From Nemertoderma westbladi (Eukaryota > Xenacoelomorpha > Nemertodermatida > Nemertodermatidae): DNA of 64,000 nucleotides. The notes under the pieces are model-generated. The model searched no databases and was not told the DNA's origin. It saw nothing but the letters and a program-made list of their open reading frames with translations. The translations under genes were made by a program, and so were the position numbers. The stretch is from assembly GCA_032718475.1 (NCBI GenBank), contig JAUCBJ010001654.1, positions 1 through 64,000 of the forward strand. Direction: 5' to 3'. The number at the start of each line of letters is the position of its first letter. The stretch's first letter is position 1. Positions 54,506-64,000 of this stretch are shown here, one piece after another.

Positions 54506-54973
54506 TCCTATAACCAATCAGGAGAAATAGGTAAATAGGCAATAGGGCTGATCAGGTTGCCATGTTATGTATCAGTATCATCATATGACAGAGCAGTAGG
54601 CAGGTAGGCCTTCAGACATACCGGTATGCAGCCAATGCAGCAAACAGGCAAAGGCATGTTAAAAATGCGATATACAGTACGATGAAGGATGGCGGGTATG
54701 AAATGAGATGTCTTACATTTTATATGGCTTATGTACAATGTTAATAAAAAACTTCAACTTCAAAGTTCTGTGATTGCCCCAGCAAACATGGATAGTTTCA
54801 GATGTAAACAACTTTCGCAGATGTAGTCGGTGTTGAAACATTAATCATTTTATTAAAAACAATACCTGAATACAGCCTTTCTGCCTTTGCTGCAATATTT
54901 TAGTAATCTTTCTTGTTAATAGTTTATTAATAGGCCTAATTAAAGTTAATTATTTTATTTATAATATTATTAC

Positions 54974-55859
54974 TAGGGCTCGATCGGAGTTCCGGCTCCG
55001 GCTCCGGCCGGAGTTTCTTACATCCGGCTCCGAACCGGAGTGAGTTAGAAAAATCACCGGAGCCGGAGTTTTTTTAATAATGTATGTTTTATATTAATGT
55101 ACATAATATATAGGCTAGTATAGGCAGATAGGCATATGGCAGCAGTATATTCCAGTGTATGGTACTCCAATCTGCCAATAGCCTGCTCCAGCTGTCCAGA
55201 ACCGGTAGTACTGCAGTACTGTACTGTCTGACTGTACTACTTTGATACTACTATCAGACTGTTATTCAGTTATTACAGTATTACTATACTACAGTAGACT
55301 GGCTGACTGGTAGAGCAGTGTAATAGGCTGATAGGCCTACTAAACAACTTAGATTTACTGGCAGGCTGGTAATGGTGACTGGTAGTACTACAGTAGCAGT
55401 AGCTGAGTAGTACCGGTACTACTTCCTGACTTCTGTACTCACTGACTTAATCTAATTCCGGAACTCAGAACTGCTGTACTGGTAGCGGTAGGCCTACGAC
55501 CTGGCAGCTTGAATACACAGTCTGACAATCCCGCACCTCAAGCTACTGTACTACTACCTGACTACAGTACTATACATGTATACAGCTATATGTACTATAA
55601 TTCTGGAAGGGGAATGGACTGAGAATGATGCAAGGAGTTCTGTTCGCGACCAGGATATAAGTACCAACGACGGCGACCCGGTGCCCGGATATGAGTACCG
55701 ACGACGGCGACCCTGATATGAGTACTAACGACGGCGACCCGGCCCGGATATAGGGAAAATACACATAGGGAAAGAAACTCCGGCTCCGGTCAAACTCCGG
55801 CAATTTTTTTTCCACTCCGGCTCCGGCTCCGGCAAAATAAAAACTCCGATCGAGCCCTA
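54974..55859. mobile_element. hAT-like non-autonomous transposon, 886 bp
   Basis: Ends are TAGGGCTCGATCGGAGTT (54974-54991) and its exact reverse complement (55842-55859). Flanking 8-bp direct repeats ATTATTAC (54966-54973 and 55860-55867) are the target duplication. Subterminal regions on both sides are rich in CCGGCTCCGG / CCGGAGCCGG. No transposase frame is inside. An 18-bp TIR starting TAGGG with an 8-bp duplication is diagnostic of the hAT superfamily. Confidence 0.9.
55648..55755. repeat. short minisatellite inside the hAT-like element
   Basis: Three copies of GAGTACCGACGACGGCGACC-type units with CCCGGATAT spacers. Confidence 0.8.
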
Positions 55860-56069
55860 ATTATTACATTTAAAATATTTATTGTTTGTTTGTTACGCTA
55901 AAGGGAAGGCAGGAAGAGGTACAGTACTGCAGTCTGGCAGTACTGTACCTCTGTACAGTACTGTTACTGCCGAATATGGCGAAACACTTTAACATTCCCC
56001 ATATTGCCCTGATTGCCAGCTGATACAGTGGAGTTTATTATACCCAAACGATGACGGAAGATGGTAAGG

Positions 56070-56170
56070 TAGGTGGGAAGGTGGGAATCAAACGATGTTT
56101 TTAACCTTCCAATTGAAGGAAAAGAGCAGGTTACAGCGGCGGCAATTTCTAACCAAAACAATAAACGATG
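56070..56170 (+). repeat. G-TIR core fragment with minisatellite seed
   Basis: AGGTGGGAAGGTGGGAATC followed by CCTTCCAATTGAAGGAAAAG, AGCAGGTTACAGCGGCGGC and AACCAAAACAATAAACGATG; same arrangement as at 53217. Confidence 0.75.
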
Positions 56171-56367
56171 TTGTTGAAAATTTCACCCACTGCCGAAAAA
56201 TACAAGTTTCAGAATTCTTATGCAATTTTTACATATTCCATTGAATTCAGAACCCTCACAAATCCGTATAACGCAAGAAACCCCATATATTTCCGAAAAA
56301 TACAAGTTTGAGATGTATAGTTCATAGTTGTTAGATAAATATTTATTCCGTTAAATTCAGAGCCCCC

Positions 56368-57492
56368 TTAACCCTGCAGCCCTGCCCCGGTATGGTAAAA
56401 AATTATCCTTCACCGGTAACGTGGGGTATTTTTATACCCCAAATTGATAAGACATTTTAAGTAACATTAAACAGAAAAACACTTGCAATCCCCCTCCCAG
56501 AATTTGCCAAATGGTGAAAAAATAAGTTGTGAATTTGTTTTTTCAATTTGGTTGAAGTCTACCCAACGCTCAATGCCACAAAAGTTATCCCACTACAATC
56601 GCGATCATCGTTAACGTCGCGATGGGGCGTTTTGCAACAAGATATTATCATAGTCAATAGTGAAGCATTAGCTGTGAGAGTGTTTCTCATTTTAGGTTTT
56701 TTAGTGGTGTTATGGGTCAAGTATACCATTGCAGTTCCAAGATGCATAAAATGAGTCAAATACCACCACTGAAACTCAACAAGGTGAAATATATATATAT
56801 ATATATACAGATATATACAGATAGGCCCTATATCACCTCGCAATAGCAGAAGATCTTGAATTGTAATATGAAATATACACCATGACTGCAAAAGTACTGA
56901 TGATTTGGTCATAAAATGTGATTATTGTCAAACTAAATTATACATTATTGCAGTTACAATGAAACCAAAATGAGACCCAAAAGGACAGAACACCACTAAG
57001 AAAGCCTGCAATAAGAATTATTCACATATACTTAGCAATCTATCGCATATCGCGATTAGGCCGAAGTCTTGGCTTGTGAAATACAGGCCATACACAATAC
57101 CAGAATACAGTAGCTTCATAATACTGATAATTTGGTCTTAAAAGTCAAAGTTAAAACATGCCTCTAGCTGTCTAGCAGTCTAGTACAACTAAATCGACCA
57201 TTGGGGTTCCAATGACACCAAAATGAGTCACAAAGTTCCACTAAACCAGCACCATAACGTTATGGGGTATTTTTATACCCCATCTTACCTAACTAAGTTG
57301 TTTTCAAATTAAAGGCCCATAACATTTTTCATAAACAAAATTTTATGGGTTTGACCCACAGAATCGTTAGATTACAAGTTTTTTGGAAGATACTATGAAG
57401 CTGGACATACATAATATGAGAGATTGTCGAAAAATATCAAAATTAATCCCCTTGGGGTATTATTTTACCCCACGTTACCGGGGAAGGGTTAA
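56368..57492. mobile_element. probable piggyBac-like non-autonomous element, ~1.1 kb
   Basis: Flanked by TTAA at 56368-56371 and 57489-57492. The right end, read inward, is CCCTTCCCCGGTAACGTGGG then GTAAAATAATACCCC. The left end is CCCTGCAGCCCTGCCCCGGT, followed about 40 bp in by CCTTCACCGGTAACGTGGGG and TATTTTTATACCCC (to 56440). The ~34-bp inverted repeat has few mismatches. A third GGGGTATTTTTATACCCC lies inside at 57265. TTAA plus CCC-starting ends fits piggyBac; no transposase frame is present. Confidence 0.55.
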
Positions 57493-57494
57493 AC

Positions 57495-59110
57495 AATCTG
57501 TTGAAACGTTCGAGACCTTCGTGCAGCACGTGGCGCACTGTAACATTGTGTAACAAGCTGTTCAAACGTTTAAGAGGGATTCGCGCAGCACGTGGCGTAC
57601 TCTGCTTGGTCTAGGCAGGGTCTAGCTAAGCATCTAGCGTACAACTGTAGTCATGCCCATGCGGAATGCTGCATGCCCGGCATATAGCCTTACGGACGGA
57701 CCCTTCCCTGTCTGCCTGTACCTTGTTAGTGTTACAGCAGTCATCCATCCTACATAGCATCTCAGCAAACGAAATTCAATTTTGCAATGTATGAATAAAT
57801 TTCTGCAAAAGCATGGTAGGAAGGAATAATGAATTAGGCACGAAAAACATATATTTATTGAAAAATGATAGAATTTATGATGGAAATATCCTTGCAGGTC
57901 TTTAAAATAAATTTTTTCATTTAGAAAAGTCAAATTTTGGAGTGAATGAAGGCTATTCCGATTTCGGAATCTATCCTCACACAAAGTTGGAATTATTCCA
58001 AAATCGCCTATATCACCGACTGTTGCCGGTATCCTACATGCTGCATGCCTGCATGGAGGTCTCTTAAACGTTCCAACAGATTGTTTCAGCATGAAGGTCT
58101 CCTAAAAGTTTCAACTGATTGTTTGTTACAGTACCCCACGTCAGCTCAGCACGTGCTGCCCAAAGGTCTCTTAAACGTTTGGGACTCTTACACTTTACCG
58201 TGCCATTATAGCAATATTTTGATATAATAAAATGATCTAAAAATATTTGTTCTAGAACAAAAAATATTTGTTCTAGAAGAAAATTTTTATATTAAATGTA
58301 TAGATAATATGTTCTAGAACATTAAAAAAAAGAAACAAAAAATAGCTAGTATAAAAAATTTATACAAAGATAACAAACATACAATAAAAAATTAACATAT
58401 TCGTTAGTGCTTTGTATTTTTTGTTCTAGAACAAAAAATATTTGTTCTAGAACAACATTTTTATATGAAATGTATTGATAATGTTCTAGAACATTTAAAT
58501 AACAAGAAACAAAAACTAGCTAGCTTGCCATTTTGCAATTTTTTGATATAATAAAATGATACTGTAGTTTTTAATCTATCATATAATAATTAGGGAAACT
58601 AGAAGGAAGTGAAGGTAGTGTACCCGGTTTAGTAACAAACAATAAAAACAATAGCTACACAAGACGTAACAAAATGTAATTGTACGTAGAGTAAATTACG
58701 GTATCACTTGCGTAAATATATATTATATAGGCCTAGGCCTAATTATATCAATTATATTTTTTTGAATTATATTGAATATATATGTGGCTCGGCAAACTGT
58801 AAGAGAGCTCCTCAGTCCTATTACATTTTACCGTGCCATTATAGCAATAGGTGGCACGGCAAACTGTAAGAGAGCCAAACCTTTCAACATATTGTTATAG
58901 TTACTCCACGCTGCACGAAGGTCTCTTAAACGTTTCAACGGATTGTTTCAGTATCCAATGTGCCGCATGAAGGTCTATTAAACGTTTCAACAGATTGTTA
59001 CAGTACCCCACATGCTGCACGAAGGTCTCAAACGAAGGCCTCAAACGAAGGCCTCACAGTCTCGAACGTTTCAATGGATTGATTCAGTATCCAACATGCT
59101 ACCCGAAGTC
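57495..59110. repeat. interrupted ~52-bp repeat (GAAGGTCTCTTAAACGTTTC)
   Basis: Units of the form CACATGCTGCACGAAGGTCT, CTTAAACGTTTCAACAGATT, GTTACAGTACCC occur at 57500-57610, 58025-58190 and 58910-59110. Unrelated AT-rich DNA separates the groups. Confidence 0.75.
58246..58512. repeat. duplicated cluster of TGTTCTAGAACA palindromes
   Basis: Two direct copies (58246-58330 and 58428-58512), each with two TTGTTCTAGAAC sites flanking AAAAAATATT and one more GTTCTAGAACATT about 40 bp on. Each site contains TTCTAGAA. Confidence 0.85.
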
Positions 59111-59839
59111 TTCTGAACAGATTCAATTGACAGCAGACAGATTATTCAATTCAGTGTCATGCACGAATCTGTAAATGCATTTCCATTGTCATCTCACTGG
59201 TTTCTGGTTTCGTTTTCTTCACTTTTTTTTAGGTGGTTTGAGTTGGTTTGCAGTGCAGACTTTACTTCACATTCTGATAATATTTATTGACATTCCAGTT
59301 TTCGAAATATACTGTAGTTTTACATAGAACAGTAGAATATACAGTCAGACAGTAGTAATAGTAAATGACAGTATAGGCCCCTACACAATGTACAGTACAT
59401 TGACATATCCCGATCGGGATATATTACCATATTGTTATTATTATTATTATCAACACTCAGACCATGGTAAAATAAACATTCATGCGATAAACATAATAAA
59501 TTATGCATGCACTAAATTATAAGTAGGCCCTAATTATAAAAGGGGAGAAGACTGCCCAGGCTTTAACTGCACTTATGGGGGCCATACACTAACAATCCAG
59601 AATGATGAAACTTATTAATATAAAATAAGGTATGAACATTAATTAAAGAAAGCAAATACACTATAAATAAAGCAAGGAACATTGATTATATCTATTTACT
59701 AAATATTAAAGCGAATAAAAACTAATGAAAAAGTAGTGAAGCAGAAACCGTACCGATACTAAAAACCAATTAATTACAATGACGAATCTGAATTAAAAAT
59801 AAGTAAAAAATAATTAATTAAAAAATAGTTAAAAAGGAT
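59111..59839. other. no gene seen
   Basis: AT-rich DNA with a (TTA/ATT)n stretch near 59435; no supported feature. Confidence 0.5.
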
Positions 59840-60023
59840 CACGCCAAGTTTCTATCAAATTTGCAAAAATGCAGCAAATCAACATCGAGTAATTTATGTG
59901 AAAAGAGAGTAAGCTCTCTGAATCTACTACTATTGCGTCTAATGCATTCCATATTGGAATCGTATGATTGGCAAACGAAAATTTCGAAATTTGCAGTCTA
60001 CTGTAGTTAACCAATAGCTTCAA
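59840..60023 (-). pseudogene. LINE C-terminal RT fragment
   Basis: Minus-strand frame reading LQISKFSFANHTIPIWNAL followed by SLLSFHINY resembles the FxFSNRTVxxWNxLP...S..SFK tail of CR1/L2-type elements. Only ~60 codons remain, and the residues after WNAL diverge. Confidence 0.55.
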
Positions 60024-60065
60024 ATAATCAATTTACAAAATTGAAATATTTCAAAATTTGGGGCT

Positions 60066-60480
60066 GGCACCAAAATTTGGCACCCGCCACTAAAAACAAG
60101 ATTAAAATTTCTAGCTTATTTTATATGAATTCCTTTTAGTTATTTTCAGTTAGTCTTTTAGTTAGTAGCGTTAGTTTCAGAGAGGGGGAGGGGGGGGGGG
60201 GAGTGTTATATTGACTGACATGGGCAGAAACTCCAGTACTCATTTAGCTACCATTTAAGGATGCAAGGCAGAGATGCCTCGCCAAACCCTTCAAAGCATT
60301 CGTGACGAAACGAAAACTACCTTGGCCCCCATGCCGGGGTTGAACCCACAACCTCCGTGAGATGTGAATTCAATATAACAAATACACCAAGGTGGACTCT
60401 GAACCAAGGTGGAACAAGTGTCAGATACCGTCAGATCAGATCAGATAAGGACAGACGTTTTAGCCATCCTACTTATTTTT
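60066..60480. repeat. dispersed repeat shared with 53993-54480, with SINE family 2 copy b
   Basis: Same order as the left copy. The tRNA-like part is at 60250-60410 on the minus strand, with B box GGGTTCAACCC (plus 60337-60347). Its A box is damaged (AACAAATACACCAAGG on plus). A G12 tract (60190-60201) stands where the other copy has C15. Confidence 0.75.
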
Positions 60481-60540
60481 CCAACCCTATACTGCTATAC
60501 CGGAGGCTACCCCTGCCTGCCTGCTATAGGATATAAATTA

Positions 60541-60655
60541 TTTTTGTCTTTTTGGGTAAGTTTTTGGGGTAATATTGTGTTTTTGGGTGTTTTTTTGTAT
60601 TTTTTTGTGTGTATTTTTGGGTAATTTTGTGTTTTTTTGGGTAATTCGTAGGACC
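60541..60655. repeat. inverted copy of the CACAATATTACCCAAA repeat
   Basis: GGGGTAATATTGTGTTTTTG and GTGTTTTTTTGGGTAATTCG, then TAGGACC: the reverse complement of 51938-52030. Confidence 0.7.
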
Positions 60656-60702
60656 GGATTTTATAGTCTTATTACAGTTAGGTACCGGTACAATGGGCAA
60701 AT

Positions 60703-60805
60703 CTGGCAACCTCAACAGTTGCCAGATCTGGCAACCTCAACAGTTGCCAGATCTGGCAACCTCAACAGTTGCCACATCTGGCAACCTCAACAGTTGCCAC
60801 ATCTG
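60703..60805. repeat. 25-bp minisatellite whose unit is self-complementary
   Basis: Four to five copies of GCAACCTCAACAGTTGCCAG plus ATCTG. CAGATCTGGCAAC and GTTGCCAGATCTG are inverted, so adjacent units fold into hairpins. Related GGTTGCCATTTTTGGCAACC palindromes follow at 61055 and 61111. Confidence 0.9.
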
Positions 60806-61437
60806 GCAATGTTTATTGCCACATCTGGCAACTTTTAGTTTTTCGAATTTTCGCACGCCCAAACAGCCAGAAGAAAAATCGCATTTTGGTACGGTAAATA
60901 GGTAAGTGAAAAGAACCCGAAATTAAAATATAATTGACCGTACAGCAGTACCGTAGGCCCCTATAAGAAAAAAATCTTCGTCTGAATTTCTCTTACAGTC
61001 TTAGCTGTTCAGCTGTTAGCAATAGGCCAAACCCGAAATGTAACTAAAATAATTATTGCCATTTTTGGCAACCATTAGACTGTTAGAATTTCAGAATTAA
61101 GTAAAATAATGGTTGCCATTTTTGGCAACCATTATTCTGTTATTATTGGGCTTGGGCAGCACTGTCAGTTACTCTGTCATTGTAAATTACTTAAAAATTG
61201 CTAACTGCTTGCTTGCTTACCCTAGTCGAGTTGTGATGTGGTGATTTAGAACTGCTCGTGCTGTACGTATCCATTCTACTGTTAGTGAAGAAGTAAAGGA
61301 TTGCGATAATGATTGATATACAGGCATATCAGCCTCATTTTCAATTAGACAGCACTGTGACCGGGCCCAGCCAGGATTGAGATAATGTCAGAATGTGCAC
61401 TCAGCTAATGTTATTTACAGATTTACTAACCTACAGA

Positions 61438-61654
61438 CGTCTCATTGGTTCCCCCAAGCTTGACACTAGAACAAAGTCGCCTCCGCTTTGCAGGACATTG
61501 CTTTCGCCGTGAGCAAATCTAGATCTAGATCTAGCAAATGACATGGGTGATAGGATAGGGAGCTGTGGCGGCGCAATTGTGTCGACAAGCCGGCACAGCA
61601 TTCTCTTAAAAATGCACCTGCAATGCAGCATGCCGATCCTAATAGTAGTAGTAG
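61438..61654 (+). pseudogene. second LINE 3' end, internally deleted, (TAG)n tail
   Basis: Matches the last part of the LINE at 26633-28236 in the opposite direction: the coding stretch for SLTLEQ(S/N)RLRFAGHCFRRE, then a replacement of the next ~150 bp by a short AGATCTAGATCTAG sequence, then GCGCAATTGTGTCGACAAGC to GCATGCCGATCCTAATAG and a TAGTAGTAG tail at 61641-61653. It shows where the family's 3' end lies. Confidence 0.85.
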
Positions 61655-61776
61655 CCTACTGGTAATACAGTAATAAATACCAAGTACCTTAATCTACAAT
61701 CTCATAATACAGTAATAATATATATATATATTATATTGGCCTAAAGTGTATGATCTTGATCTATGATAGTTTAGAA

Positions 61777-64000
61777 ATGGAAGAACAATCAAATACAAAC
61801 TCACCCACCGCAGGTCATCAAGACCAGAGAAAATCATGGGAACGGGTTTGGTCTACAGATGACATTCGCAGCGGTGCAGGAAACTGGTCGCTAGCATCGG
61901 ATGCAGGTTTGCTGCTGAAGCTACAGAACTGGTCGAGCACATTGGTAAGCGCTACTCACACCACCGAGGGTCATGTAGAAGACCTCAACCACTCCCTCAA
62001 GGGTGTAGACTGCCAACTCAGGAACATCTTCAATAACTTCAACATGTTGGAGAACCAGCAATACGTAGAGAACCGAATCGATCCGTCGCATCTCGCTGCT
62101 GAAACGGAGGAACAGCCATCGGCACCGGCAGAACGCACTAAAGCAGAACGCGAACTGGAACTGGTTTCCGCTGTGAAGGCTGCAGTTGAGTTGGGACTCT
62201 CGGTTATGGAGAATGCGTTCCAACGACTCGACGTTAACATCGCTGTTGACGACTCTGAGGATGAAGAAGGATTTGCCAGCGATCCCATCCTCGAACCCAA
62301 GGATCTATATGCTCACCGTCCACTGCCATTCATCATCGGAACCAACGAGTTCATGCAGGATGACTCGTGTGGGTTGGCCGACCAGTCTGATGAAGATGAA
62401 GGTTCCGAAGAGATTGTAGAAGGCCTCGTTGAGAAAGTGGAGGAAACCGATGAAGATTCGTCAAGTAGCGTCGAGTCCAGCGACGTTAGTGACTCCGGGA
62501 AGCCGCCTGTTGCTATTAGTAGATCGCTGCAACCGATGACGTCATCAAGCGATGACGAGGTGTCACTTCCGGGTGTACCATCGGGTCCAGCTCCCCCTGT
62601 AGACTACTCAACAGCCTCATCAGTAGAAGATGATTCTTTATTCACGTCCAAATCAGGATTATTCGCCTCCGGGGCGACTCGATTCAGCGACGAAGAGGAC
62701 GACATCTTCACAGAGAAACCCACCAGTAAACCGCGACTTCCTCCCGGTGCGGTATCGGTGTTCGCACCGCCGGGAGTTGTTGCTAGGAAACCAAGTGGTC
62801 CGGAAACCCCAGAGGTCAAACCAACGGAAGTAAAACAACCTGAAGCGAAACCAAGGAAAAGCAACGTGTTTGAGGATTCGGATTCAGACGATTTATTCTC
62901 CTTCGCGAAGAAATCAGAGGAACCCAAACGGAAGACCAACACGTTTCTGTCGATCGAGTCAGATTCCTCGCCTCCACCTCCCCGTGCCGTAGTCCCGTCC
63001 AGCCCAGCAGCAGCAGCCCCGCCCACCCGCCCCGCTACTCTCAGTCTCTTCGACGACAACGCGGATGACGACACTGACGACGACCTGTTTGGAGACATCG
63101 ACCCGGTCCGTCATGACCCCGTGGACAAACAGAGGACCGGCACCGGGGTGTTCCGCAACGAGGGGCTCCTCTTCAGTTCCTCCGGACAGATGGATGATGT
63201 CCCGGATTACGATCTGTTCACTCCGACTACACCCACCTCTACAGTCGGTTCATCTGGTGGCATACCCATTGCGAAGGCGGATAAACCCATCTCTGAGTCC
63301 GAGAAAACCGTCCCGGAAATGGAAACAACGGATAAGAAAATGGGGAAGACAGCAGCAGATTCAGAAATTCTCAGCCCCGAAAAACCGCTAGTGACTCCCA
63401 AGAAAGAAGTTGCGGTTAAAAAACCGTTTGGTGGTGTTTCTATGTTCGGTGGAGTCAAACCATTCGGTTCGGATTCCGACAGCGATGATCTGTTCTCTAC
63501 ACCAAAATCGAAACCCGTGCAAAAAGTGAAGGAAAGCAACCGGGAGAGTGTTGTCCCACCCCTGAGTCAGGACAGTGTTGTGCCAGAGGACAGCCCCTCC
63601 GTGATCAAAAAAACCAATAAACCGATTAAATCATCTTCGGTTTTCCTTGACGATTCAGATGATGATGATTTGTTCAAGTTACCGAAATTAAACAAGTCCG
63701 TTTTCTCAGACGCTAAGAATAAATCCGATTCGTCGGAAAGTCTGGATGATTTGTTTGCTGTTACACCAAAGGGGTTAAACGAAAAGTCTATGAATAATGA
63801 GTCTGTCCCAGTCAAACGCGTGTCTTCCTCAGAAAACCCTGACAGAGCTGAATCACTTTTTGACAAAAAATCTGAATCACCGATATCTCCTATTGACAAA
63901 TATAATAAATTGACAACACAGAAAACATTCAAAACTGATTCAATCTCATCACCTCTTGACAAAACTGCACTTCTTGGCAAAACTAATTCAATCTCATCAC
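61777..64000 (+). CDS. WASHC2: WASH complex subunit 2 (FAM21), N-terminal part, open at window edge
   Basis: At least 741 codons without a stop, starting at ATG 61777 (MEEQSNTNSP), the first ATG of this frame; the context GAAATGG is favourable. WASHC2 links the WASH actin-nucleating complex to retromer on endosomes. The conserved head domain (about residues 19-200) is clear: SWERVWSTDDIRSGAGNWSL, DAGLLLKLQNWS, then LEPKDLYAHRPLPFIIGTNE and FMQDD. The rest is a long acidic, Ser/Pro-rich disordered tail with repeated D/E-rich DDLF motifs (near residues 372, 434, 570, 630 and 655), the family's retromer-binding type, plus a KPRLPPGAVSVFAPPG segment (about 323-338). No intron interrupts the 2.2 kb seen here; the human gene has many exons. 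The C-terminus is missing because the window ends. Confidence 0.93.
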   Translation, partial: MEEQSNTNSPTAGHQDQRKSWERVWSTDDIRSGAGNWSLASDAGLLLKLQNWSSTLVSATHTTEGHVEDLNHSLKGVDCQLRNIFNNFNMLENQQYVENRIDPSHLAAETEEQPSAPAERTKAERELELVSAVKAAVELGLSVMENAFQRLDVNIAVDDSEDEEGFASDPILEPKDLYAHRPLPFIIGTNEFMQDDSCGLADQSDEDEGSEEIVEGLVEKVEETDEDSSSSVESSDVSDSGKPPVAISRSLQPMTSSSDDEVSLPGVPSGPAPPVDYSTASSVEDDSLFTSKSGLFASGATRFSDEEDDIFTEKPTSKPRLPPGAVSVFAPPGVVARKPSGPETPEVKPTEVKQPEAKPRKSNVFEDSDSDDLFSFAKKSEEPKRKTNTFLSIESDSSPPPPRAVVPSSPAAAAPPTRPATLSLFDDNADDDTDDDLFGDIDPVRHDPVDKQRTGTGVFRNEGLLFSSSGQMDDVPDYDLFTPTTPTSTVGSSGGIPIAKADKPISESEKTVPEMETTDKKMGKTAADSEILSPEKPLVTPKKEVAVKKPFGGVSMFGGVKPFGSDSDSDDLFSTPKSKPVQKVKESNRESVVPPLSQDSVVPEDSPSVIKKTNKPIKSSSVFLDDSDDDDLFKLPKLNKSVFSDAKNKSDSSESLDDLFAVTPKGLNEKSMNNESVPVKRVSSSENPDRAESLFDKKSESPISPIDKYNKLTTQKTFKTDSISSPLDKTALLGKTNSISS

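Noticed and set aside
57634-58092. A 152-codon minus-strand frame
   Set aside because: It crosses the 52-bp repeat and unrelated AT-rich DNA, and its composition is not protein-like.
62604-63980. Minus-strand frames of 110-164 codons rich in Ser, Gly and Leu
   Set aside because: They are antisense shadows of the acidic WASHC2 coding sequence.

Overview
This window is animal nuclear DNA, very probably from a marine invertebrate. It holds two recognisable host genes: an organic-anion transporter (SLCO/OATP, with a Kazal-like extracellular loop) at 30172-32442 and the N-terminal part of WASHC2/FAM21 at 61777-64000, running off the right edge. Both are read without an intron. Nearly everything else is mobile or tandemly repeated DNA. 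I see no bacterial features, no CRISPR array and no complete tRNA or rRNA gene. The species cannot be named from this sequence; palindromic words such as TAGGCCTA and TACCGGTA are strikingly frequent.

Layout. 1-9565: four head-to-tail elements in the order A-B-B-A. Each is made of ~145-150 bp core repeats, a (GACA)n microsatellite, an AT-rich tail and a 40-nt terminal hairpin with a TTCG loop; the organisation resembles Helentron-associated (HINE/DINE/'pearl') elements. Nearly every core repeat has a CTCF-like word. 9566-14244: a Ty3/Gypsy retrotransposon (gag, pro, pol, Ser-tRNA-type primer site), joined by microhomology to the fourth element. 14245-15960: a nearly G-free minisatellite starting exactly at the LTR edge. 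16450-17600: a foldback element with a 37-bp minisatellite in its loop. 17.1-25.7 kb and 48-56 kb: many copies of a small element with poly-G/poly-C inverted ends, plus tRNA-derived SINEs. 24.47-24.95 kb: a 27+33 bp minisatellite. 26.6-28.6 kb: a LINE copy with an L1-style 5' inversion.

30.0-33.0 kb: the OATP gene, with a LINE tail immediately upstream. 33.3-47.93 kb: a 14.6-kb minisatellite of 30-43 bp units in several higher-order repeats. 50-61.7 kb: a mosaic of LINE fragments, inverted repeats, an 886-bp hAT-like element with 8-bp target duplications and a paralogous empty site, a probable piggyBac-like element, and small minisatellites. 61.8-64.0 kb: WASHC2.

The two host genes have unrelated jobs (plasma-membrane solute uptake; endosomal actin and retromer recruitment), and nothing suggests they act together. 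The main interest lies in repeat biology: several non-autonomous families can be defined with both ends, and the order of some nesting events can be read from the junctions.
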